A DNA stretch of 32,529 bases from Methylobacterium sp. J-026 (GTDB lineage: Bacteria; Pseudomonadota; Alphaproteobacteria; Rhizobiales; Beijerinckiaceae). Where the stretch lies: contig NZ_JAKSYC010000282.1 of the NCBI RefSeq assembly GCF_022829585.1, positions 1-32,529 of the forward strand, written 5' to 3'. The position numbers and the translations under genes are program-made. This document shows, in pieces, positions 30,204-32,529 of the stretch; position 1 is the stretch's first letter, and every line of letters begins with the position of its first letter. The notes under the pieces were generated by a model that saw only the letters and a list, made by a program, of their open reading frames with translations, was not told where the DNA came from and searched no databases.

Positions 30204-31931
30204 ATGTTCGAGCGGCTCGCGGACCGCGTTTCACTGCGGCGTCAGATCAGCCTGCTCGCAGGCGCCATTGGTCTAGCGATCGTCGGCGTCACTACGATCG
30301 GATCAGCGCTGCTGGCGCGCGCGCAGGCCACCGATATGGCGCAGAACGCCCTCCTGCAGGTAGCCCGGGCGATGGCGGATCGGCTCGATCAGGACATGGC
30401 CGAGCGCCTGCGCGAAATCCGCAACGTCGGAGCGCTTGAGCCGCTGCAGCCCCACTGGCTGGAGAACACCGGCGCCCTTCGCAAGGTGCTGGACACGATG
30501 CAGAGGACGCTGCCGGATTACGCCTGGATCGGATTTGCTGATCGCGACGGTCAGGTCCGTGCCGCTACAGCCGGCGTTCTCGAAAGCGCGAGCGTCAGCC
30601 AGCGCCCCTGGTTCATCAATGGGCTTCGGCAGGCCGCGGTCGAGGACGTGCACGCGGCGGCCTTGCTGGCATCCAAACTCCCTCCTTACAGCGACGGAAC
30701 GCCGTTCCGGTTTGTGGATGTGGCAGTGCCAGTGGGCGATGCCTCAGGTCAGGTCATCGGTGTTCTTGGGGCTCATCTCAGCTGGCGCTGGGCCGACGTC
30801 GTCCGACGCGAAGTCCTTTCGTCTCGCAGGCCCGAGCTAAAAGAGGATGTCGCCGTCCTCGATCGCTCCGGCCGGGCTCTGCTTGGATCCGACGCTGGAG
30901 CGACGCCATACACGGCCGCGGATCTCGCGTCCGGGCACTTCATCGTTCACAGCGCCGAAGGCGATCAACTTGTCGCGGCCGCCGCCACCCGCGGCCGCGG
31001 CGAATATCGGGGCCTGGGCTGGACCGTCGTCGCACTGCAGCCAGTCGACACCGCATTGGCCGGCGCCAATCGTTTGACCGGCCTGATCCTCCTGCTCGGG
31101 CTCGCCACGGCTGTATTCGGCGTCGTCGCAATCTGGTGGGGTGCGGCACGGCTGACCCGGCCCTTAGCGCAGCTCACTGAAGCCGTCGGCCGCATCGGCC
31201 GCGAGCCGAACGAGAGGATGACGCGCCATGTGCACGGCTCGCCCGAGGTCCTGCGCCTGTCTGCTTCGATCAGGTCGCTGCTGAGGCGCATCGGCACGGC
31301 TGAGGCGGATGCGCGCCTCATCGAGGCAGAAGCCTCGCACGCGGTTGAAGCCGCGGAGGACAGGGTCAGACGTCTCGGAGCCGATTTGCAGGCGATGCAG
31401 GTTCTGGCTGACACCGATGCGCTGACAGGCCTGCTCAACCGCCGCGCGTTCCTGCCCTTGGCCAACGACGCGATGAGCTACTTCAAGCGCTACCGCCGTT
31501 CGATCTGTGTCCTGATGATCGACATTGATTACTTCAAACGCGTCAACGACCTCTACGGCCACGCCGCAGGGGACGAGGTGATCCGCCAGGTTGGGCGCAT
31601 CATCAGCAACGCAATCCGGACCACCGACAAGGTCGCACGTTTCGGTGGCGAGGAGTTCGTGGTCCTGCTCCGCGAGACTGATCTGAAAGGGGCTGCCATC
31701 TTCGCGGACCGCATCCGACAGACGGTGGCAAACACCGTGTTCGAGCCGGAAGGGCAGTGCCTCAAAGCGACGATCAGCATCGGCCTAGCCGAGGCAGAGC
31801 TTAGTGACGGTGACGTCGACTACGCGATCGAACGAGCAGATCAAGCGCTCTATGCAGCCAAGTCGGGTGGGCGCAACTGCGTGCGATCGTTCGAGTCGAT
31901 AGCATCGCCAGACCTTCGAGTGGCCGCGTAG
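30204..31931 (+). CDS. membrane diguanylate cyclase: Cache-HAMP-GGDEF
   Basis: The 575-residue inner-membrane sensor makes cyclic di-GMP from two GTP. A first transmembrane helix (about 16-38), an extracytoplasmic dCache-like region (40-285) with WFINGLRQ and FRFVDVAVPV strands, and a second helix (about 291-313) are followed by HAMP (315-368), a coiled linker and the GGDEF domain (400-565). The active site is GGEEF (481-485), and Asp440 in LMIDIDYFK is a metal ligand. RTTD (472-475), five residues upstream, is a good product-inhibition I-site. It is a functional-looking cyclase under feedback control. The stimulus for the Cache domain is unknown. It is transcribed separately from the catabolic operon and precedes repeat copy 2. 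Confidence 0.93.
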   Translation: MFERLADRVSLRRQISLLAGAIGLAIVGVTTIGSALLARAQATDMAQNALLQVARAMADRLDQDMAERLREIRNVGALEPLQPHWLENTGALRKVLDTMQRTLPDYAWIGFADRDGQVRAATAGVLESASVSQRPWFINGLRQAAVEDVHAAALLASKLPPYSDGTPFRFVDVAVPVGDASGQVIGVLGAHLSWRWADVVRREVLSSRRPELKEDVAVLDRSGRALLGSDAGATPYTAADLASGHFIVHSAEGDQLVAAAATRGRGEYRGLGWTVVALQPVDTALAGANRLTGLILLLGLATAVFGVVAIWWGAARLTRPLAQLTEAVGRIGREPNERMTRHVHGSPEVLRLSASIRSLLRRIGTAEADARLIEAEASHAVEAAEDRVRRLGADLQAMQVLADTDALTGLLNRRAFLPLANDAMSYFKRYRRSICVLMIDIDYFKRVNDLYGHAAGDEVIRQVGRIISNAIRTTDKVARFGGEEFVVLLRETDLKGAAIFADRIRQTVANTVFEPEGQCLKATISIGLAEAELSDGDVDYAIERADQALYAAKSGGRNCVRSFESIASPDLRVAA

Positions 31932-32087
31932 TGCGGGCACGGGAATGAAACGCGTCGCACCGGAAGTCCGGTTCTATCGCTGCCGGGACGACTGCTGACC
32001 GATCGATCAACGGCAGCCCCTCACCCCGAGTTGAAGTTGCAAGGCACCTGACGAACGACCGCTTTGGAGGACCGCAAACGGAGCTCC

Positions 32088-32529
32088 GGGCGACTGAGTT
32101 GGGTCGCCAGCGGAACGTCCGCATCTGCCTTCCGTCTCCAGAGCCTCGGTTCGGGTGTCTCCTCGCCTTGTCGGCGTGGGCCGGCAAGGAGACAGACGAT
32201 GGGACACTCTGCACACGATCCGGCCACGAAAGGGCGACCGGCCTGGAACGCCGGCCGCAAGCTTGGCGCCAAGCGGGCCCTCAAACCTCAGCAGGTCTGG
32301 GCCATCCGCTTCTGGCTCGACCGCGAACGGCGCGTGCGCGACCGCGCGATGTTTGACCTCGCCATCGACAGCAAGCTGCGTGGCTGCGACATCGTCAAGC
32401 TCAAGATCGGCGACCTCGTCAGCGGGGGTCGCGTCCGTAGCCGAGCCATCGTCATCCAGCGCAAGACCGGTCGGCCCGTGCAGTTCGAATTGCTCGAACC
32501 CGCCCGTACCAGCATCTTGTCATGGCTGG
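32088..32529 (+). repeat. direct repeat, copy 2 (runs off window)
   Basis: This copy aligns ungapped with 15579-16020 in the same orientation, with 31 differences by eye in 442 positions. The leader palindrome GCGGA-ACG-TCCGC is conserved here at 32110-32122. The sequence left of 32088 shows no continued similarity. The right end lies beyond the window. Confidence 0.9.
32199..32529 (+). CDS. short tyrosine recombinase / integrase, copy 2 (partial)
   Basis: The first 110 codons of a second recombinase gene start at ATG 32199 after AAGGAGA; the gene continues past the window end. The protein differs from copy 1 in only two of 110 residues (Val for Leu in RERRVRDRA; Ser for Ala in ILSWL), although there are 25 base differences, nearly all silent. 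That pattern indicates selection on both proteins since they diverged. Catalytic Arg61 and Lys89 are present; the His-Arg-His-Tyr part is not visible here. Confidence 0.85.
   Translation, partial: MGHSAHDPATKGRPAWNAGRKLGAKRALKPQQVWAIRFWLDRERRVRDRAMFDLAIDSKLRGCDIVKLKIGDLVSGGRVRSRAIVIQRKTGRPVQFELLEPARTSILSWL

Noticed and set aside
1..32529. CRISPR array, tRNA or rRNA genes
   Set aside because: No regularly spaced short repeats, no cloverleaf-like sequence ending in a recognisable T-arm and no rRNA core sequence were noticed on either strand. In particular, no tRNA was seen beside the recombinase repeats.

Overview
The window is a GC-rich stretch of chromosome (or large replicon) from what looks like an alphaproteobacterium of the order Hyphomicrobiales, most likely Methylobacterium or a close relative. 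That placement is an inference from three things: the base composition; the mix of NitT/TauT-type ABC importers, OmpR-type two-component genes and small secreted Gly/Arg-rich proteins with the GCG...CRPN signature; and short tyrosine recombinases of about 210 residues. No rRNA, tRNA or CRISPR array was found.

Bases 1-4400 hold envelope and stress genes: the end of a CsbD-like gene, a membrane-anchored CsbD-like protein, a 32-residue protein, a secreted Gly/Ser-rich protein, an L,D-transpeptidase-like lipoprotein that lacks the usual active-site arginine, and a soluble bacterial cytochrome P450. Bases 4978-11205 form a small-molecule uptake and degradation locus. A minus-strand operon (substrate-binding protein, permease, ATPase, deaminase-type amidohydrolase, hydantoin-racemase-like protein) runs toward a plus-strand arylmalonate-decarboxylase-like gene. 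Beside that gene lies the N-terminal stub of an M20-type amidase. The racemase-like protein lacks both catalytic cysteines and the decarboxylase-like protein has only one.

Bases 11840-15255 hold an OmpR-type response regulator and histidine kinase, divergent from three small secreted proteins (two GCG_CRPN proteins around a three-EF-hand protein). A perfect 11-base direct repeat lies in the control region.

From 15579 to the end the architecture is unusual. Two direct, 93% identical copies of a tyrosine recombinase gene with its leader (15579 and 32088, offset 16,509 bases) bracket an accessory segment. Inside it are an intact IS630-type insertion sequence with terminal repeats, TA duplication and a -1 frameshift site; a decayed ABC ATPase fragment; and an operon of substrate-binding protein, ATPase broken by an apparent ten-base deletion, permease and amidase. 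These are followed by a tightly overlapped eight-gene operon: GntR/FCD regulator, ATPase, permease, substrate-binding protein, quinone-oxidoreductase-like MDR, hotdog thioesterase, VOC protein and acyl-CoA synthetase. A Cache-HAMP-GGDEF diguanylate cyclase comes last. A simple reading is that an amide or related compound is imported and hydrolysed, the acid is activated to a CoA thioester and then processed. Whether the segment is a mobile catabolic island is the main open question.
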